DNA from: Engraulis encrasicolus
Taxonomy: Eukaryota > Chordata > Actinopteri > Clupeiformes > Engraulidae
Direction of reading: 5' to 3'
NCBI RefSeq assembly: GCF_034702125.1
Contig: NC_085867.1
Location: 43,076,483 to 43,140,482, forward strand
Length of the DNA stretch: 64,000 bases
Shown piece after piece: positions 60,463 through 64,000 of the stretch. The notes beneath the pieces were generated by a model. It was not told where the DNA came from. It ran no database searches and was given only the letters and a program-made list of their open reading frames with translations. Positions within the stretch are counted from its first letter, which is position 1; the number at the start of each line of letters is the position of its first letter. The position numbers and the translations under genes are program-made.

Positions 60463-62487
60463 CTGAAAAGGAGCAGCGGCTCCTTTAAGAGAGGGAGGAA
60501 CTCTGCGCGTAGTAGGCACAGCAGCCCTCAGCAGAGCCAGGCTACTGGATATTCCTATCTAGAACCTACAGCACTGGCACACGGCGATTTGACAGTTGTT
60601 CTCAGAGTTAGAATGCCAGATGAGTTACAACTCGACATGAATTCAGTTTGCAAAAGAAAAAAAAGTCAAGCGCGACAACCGCGAGGTTTATTACCGTCAG
60701 ACATGAGAATATCTCACTGAATCGCAAATGTGCGCGATTGCAACACAAACATTCAGCGAGAGTAGATATTGACAGTTTCAGTTTGACAATCTTCAAAATG
60801 CATAGGACTATCACACGGAATGTTTTGCAATTATAGCACAGGCAAGATTTCTGGAAGTTGTTTATGTATTCTATGCAATGTGTGAGGAAATGTAGGCTAT
60901 GTCGGGCTGGTAGCTACTCACACACAATAATGTCTCTATGCTTCACCTCAAACAATAACGTCTCTTTAGTCTACCACTTATGAAAAAGCACTCAAACAAC
61001 AACTACCACGGCAGAGGGATTAATGTTTTCAGCTGCAAACACTTCATATTTAGTAGGTCTGCTGAAACAACAGGTGGAGAGAGGAGAAGCGACTGGAGCG
61101 CAGTCTAAAAGCGTCTGTCAATTAAACGCTATGGTGACGTGCATACCCAAACTCCAAACCTATATTTTGAGAATAGATTAACGTGCGATATTTTCTTTAT
61201 CGCGCGACAAGAGTCTCACATTATCGCAGCACGTTAACGCCGATAACGGCCCACCACTAAATATAATATAATATAATATAATATAATATAATATAATATT
61301 GGTTACACATAAACATGTGTTACATATAAGCATCAGACAGTTTAAATAGAGTTTAAAAAGTACTTTGTAAACATTCATTTCCCTGATTGTCCCTCCTCAC
61401 CTTTGCCATGACTGGCTCAGCAAAACGGAACAGATGAAGCCCACCGTGCAGCCAATCAGAGGGAAGATCACCGCGACGACCACGACAGCTGGGTCTGTGT
61501 TCCAAGAGCCGGGGTACAGCAGACTGCTCAAGATGGCCACAGTAAGTACCAGGACACTGCACACTGTTGTGCCCACCTGCACAGACCCAACAACAGCAAT
61601 CAGAGATGGCAACCTGCCCCTCCTTGTAGGGCTGCACGATTATGGAAAAAATCATAATCACGATTATTTTGGTCAAAATCATAATCACGATTATTAATCA
61701 CGATTATTGATTTTTTAAGATTTTTTTGAAAATTATAACAAGATGAAATATAACCAAGAATGAATTACATACAGGATGAGCGAAATAAAATGAATTGTAA
61801 TAATTATGTAAAGGCAATAGCATGAAACTCAAGTGGACAGATTTCTGGCCAGAAACACCAGCCTGTCAGTATGTTCTGGCTTCAAGGACGCTCTCAAAAG
61901 TAGGTCACTATTGCCACGATTAAATCACGATTAAAATCACGAGTTCGATTTCACTATTTTATCACGATTTTGATTATTTTTCGATTACTTGTGCAGCCCT
62001 ACCTCCTTGGCAACGCTAGATGCACATGACGATGTGTGTCTAGCGCCACCCGCAGGCAACCCAAAACACGGTGGGTAGACACAGGCAAAGACACAGGCAC
62101 ACAGACAGACGGACAGACAGACAGACAGACAGAGGAGTATTCCAAGAACATGGCTAAATGATAAACATAGCTAAGCTTTATTTTTATTTTCTAAATATGT
62201 GCTTTTGGCCTTTATTTAGGACAGGACAGTGTGAGAGTCTGACAGGAAGTGGGTGGGAGACAGAGAGAGGGGAAATGATCGGTAAAGAAGCTGGGGCCAG
62301 AATCAAACCCAGGTCGCCGGCGTAATGGCACAGCGTCTTAGCTCATTGAGTTGCCGCACCCACAAAAAAAGCTAAGTTAACTTACAAGAAGTGGTGAACT
62401 TGTTAATACAGCATATGTAGATATCCAAGAGACTTCATTCCGTTAACACTCCAGGCTCAGCTATTAAATGATTTAAAACACAAAGAC

Positions 62488-62554
<67 letters not shown>

Positions 62555-62656
62555 AACAGACAAACAGACAACCTGGTCGACCTCCCTCCAGGAGACAAGG
62601 TAGCTAATACAAGGCACCAAATGCAAGGCACTGATACATAGTATCTCAATCTTTTA

Positions 62657-62717
<61 letters not shown>

Positions 62718-63570
62718 TGTGTATTTCCTTACACATCTAAACTGTACTGTACAGCAATACTGTATTGCAATACTGCAACAAAACATATATAGCAATATAT
62801 GATGAGCAGAAACGTTACCTTCAAAATGACTTTTGCTACCTTGGGCCATTTGTAGTTGACACAGGCACCGAGACCCACAGGGACAACCATACAAACCAAA
62901 GTGATACCTACAGATGAAATATTAAATGAATGACCATTCATAAACAAGATGGAGGGATGCTTGGGTTTAATGAGTAATGAGTTGCTCCTCAGCATGGATG
63001 TATTCTCAAAGAAGAGACAATCCCGGGCACTCAAGAGGATAGTTGGTATTCAATGGCTATGGGGCTATGACTTCAATACAACGGGGGCGTTGTGCACAAA
63101 GCCCCCCATTTATGGGCTGGACTCGAGTCCGACCTGGGTCATGTCCCTGCCCTGCCCCATCTCTGTCTCTCTATCATACTCGAGAGACACTCGACTCTTA
63201 TAGACTATTATAATTAGGTGTAGGTTTACATTTGATTGACCACAGCTATCAGCCATTCAGAATCGAGAACCGGACCGCACAGTGTTAGATTTATTCTAAT
63301 TTCGAAACGCAACGTGATATAGGCCTACATTTTTTAATATTATATAGGCCTATTAATAACATTAAAAAAATGGATCTCTTTAGCCAATTTATGTGCCCCC
63401 CTGAAAAAACACTTGACCAACAGTCATTCAAGCGAAAAGGTAAAGTCTCACCTATTTTGCTGTAGGGCATTCTGATCATTCCTGTGTCCACCCATCTGCG
63501 CGTGTAAACGAGGAGGCACAATGGCATCATTCCCAATGCTAAGACTGTGGACACACTCGTCATGGTGATG
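57484..63570 (-). CDS. slc10a6: SLC10A6-like sodium-dependent organic anion transporter, 3' five exons
   Basis: Coding exons (minus): 63452-63570, 62819-62907, 61401-61576, 58955-59112, 57484-57656, with consistent phases. They give about 238 residues. The 5' coding exon(s), about a third of a protein that is about 377 residues in human, lie beyond base 64000. SLC10 signatures are [67 protein letters not shown] (the ETGxQN sodium-site motif) and LQLSFSP. The end AFQTYKR matches the SOAT (A6) C-terminal start better than the bile-acid carriers A1/A2 as I know them. SOAT imports sulfated steroids and taurolithocholate sulfate with Na+ at the plasma membrane. The nearby KLHL8 fits mammalian gene order. 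An A6 rather than A2-like assignment is an inference. Confidence 0.88.
58170..58330 (+). mobile_element. tRNA-derived SINE, plus orientation
   Basis: GGGGGCGCTGTGGTGCAGTG head, CCCCGGTTCGAGTCCTGCC box B, TCATTTCCCGATCCTCCCC body. Same family as 5475-5663. Confidence 0.85.
58641..58740. mobile_element. Partial hAT-like element
   Basis: CAGTGATTCTCAAACCTTTT and GACCGAGGACCAC resemble one end of a known fish hAT MITE type. The other end is not found. Confidence 0.45.
58955..59112 (-). CDS. slc10a6: SLC10A6-like coding exon (ETGxQN motif)
   Basis: Encodes [20 protein letters not shown], then [20 protein letters not shown] and [10 protein letters not shown] and Q of ETGAQN correspond to Na-site residues in the family. 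The donor is GTGGGG, phase 1. Confidence 0.92.
60056..61259. mobile_element. 1.2-kb hAT-like non-autonomous element
   Basis: Starts TAGGGGTGGGCATAGATTAA and ends ATAACGGCCCACCACTA, flanked by the perfect 8-bp duplication AATATAAT (60048-60055, 61260-61267). The middle carries (GA)n at 60426-60460 and about 700 bases without recognised coding sequence. Confidence 0.9.
61401..61576 (-). CDS. slc10a6: SLC10A6-like coding exon
   Basis: Encodes [58 protein letters not shown]. The acceptor is GCAG and the donor GTGAGG, phase 2. Confidence 0.9.
61627..62001. mobile_element. hAT-like MITE, TIR TAGGGCTGCACGATTA
   Basis: Ends TAGGGCTGCACGATTATGG and CGATTACTTGTGCAGCCCTA, flanked by the perfect 8-bp duplication CCTCCTTG (61619-61626, 62002-62009). 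375 bp. It lies 50 bases from the SLC10A6-like exon acceptor. Confidence 0.93.
62200..62365 (-). mobile_element. tRNA-derived SINE, minus orientation
   Basis: The complement reads GGTGCGGCAACTCAATGAGC and ACCTGGGTTTGATTCTGGCC, then the TCATTTCCCCTCTCTCTGTC body. Confidence 0.78.
62485..62570. repeat. (CAGA)n microsatellite
   Basis: About 20 CAGA units with CAAA variants, SLC10A6-like intron. Confidence 0.95.
62658..62716. repeat. (GT)n microsatellite
   Basis: About 29 GT units, 100 bases from the 62819 exon. Confidence 0.95.
62819..62907 (-). CDS. slc10a6: SLC10A6-like coding exon
   Basis: Encodes [20 protein letters not shown] and [10 protein letters not shown]. The acceptor is TGTAG and the donor GTAACG, phase 0. 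Confidence 0.9.
63052..63200 (+). mobile_element. Degraded tRNA-derived SINE, plus orientation
   Basis: GGGGGCGTTGTGCACAAAGC, GACTCGAGTCCGACCTGGG and TCATGTCCCTGCCCTGCCCC show a decayed copy of the 58170-58330 family. Confidence 0.6.
63452..63570 (-). CDS. slc10a6: SLC10A6-like coding exon (TM helices, ALGMMPL motif)
   Basis: Encodes [40 protein letters not shown]. The acceptor is TTAAG and the donor GTGAGA. Its phase-2 start shows that at least one exon precedes it. Confidence 0.88.
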
Positions 63571-63649
63571 CTTAAGGAGAAGACAGCACAGGGATAAACA
63601 TGTTATGGTATACTATGTTCTATATCAAAGTGAGCAGTAATCAGACCTC

Positions 63650-63650
<1 letters not shown>

Positions 63651-63742
<92 letters not shown>
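63651..63742. repeat. (GATA)n microsatellite
   Basis: About 23 perfect GATA units. Confidence 0.97.
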
Positions 63743-63743
<1 letters not shown>

Positions 63744-63802
63744 CACCAACCAACAAGCCATAACCCATTTCACTCATTGGTGCACAGACAACTTTTTGGA
63801 AC

Positions 63803-64000
63803 TTAAAGGGACACTGTGCAGGAAATGGTCATAAAGGGTACTGCAACTATGCTACTCATTGAAACTGGGCTGCCTATTGCCAAATTTGATCTTTACATGA
63901 AAGTTTACTAAGTAATAAACAAATATTCTCTAGTATGGTCCAAGTACAGTCATTTTTGGAAATTCAAAATGGCGGACCATGGAGAAGATCCCCCTTTTCG
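63803..64000. mobile_element. TTAA-type MITE family A, copy 5 (cut by window)
   Basis: TTAAAGGGACACTGTGCAGG and TGGCGGACCATGGAGAAGAT match copy 3. The right end lies outside the window. Confidence 0.88.

Overview
This is ray-finned (teleost) fish nuclear DNA. It shows long introns with GT-AG splice sites on the minus strand, very dense (CA)n/(GA)n microsatellites, tRNA-derived SINEs, many short hAT-like and TTAA-site non-autonomous DNA transposons, and a Tc1 element. The species cannot be fixed from the sequence. All four recognisable host genes lie on the minus strand, so transcription runs from high to low coordinates.

Layout: (1) 1-7481 holds the first four exons of a small secreted C-type lectin with a QPD sugar-binding motif; its 3' end is off the left edge. 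(2) 14969-38167 holds a complete Kelch-like 8 gene (KLHL8; 10 coding exons, 635 aa, BTB-BACK-six Kelch repeats), a CUL3 ubiquitin-ligase adaptor, with a probable long 3'UTR below 14969. (3) 43225-55166 holds a complete TMEM144-family multi-pass membrane protein (12 coding exons, 426 aa) whose first exon encodes an unexpected signal peptide and a glycosylation-competent N-terminal segment. A degraded THAP-domain exon lies antisense in its first intron. (4) 57484-63570 holds the last five coding exons of a SLC10A6-like (SOAT) sodium/sulfated-steroid cotransporter; its 5' exon is off the right edge. KLHL8 and SLC10A6 are also near neighbours in the human 4q21-q22 region (from memory), which supports both calls. 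The four proteins do not form one pathway.

The rest is mainly repeats. I could delimit about a dozen hAT-type elements by 8-bp target-site duplications, six TTAA-flanked elements, several long fold-back hairpins, SINEs, LINE tails and one truncated LINE reverse-transcriptase fragment.

The most unusual signal is in KLHL8. Pieces of exons 2, 3, 4 and 9, each anchored at or near a splice junction, are echoed as degenerate copies in the adjoining introns. Several KLHL8 splice sites also lie directly inside microsatellites: a donor in (GT)n, and acceptor pyrimidine tracts made of (CT)n and (CCT)n. No prokaryotic-type system, CRISPR array or genuine RNA gene was seen.
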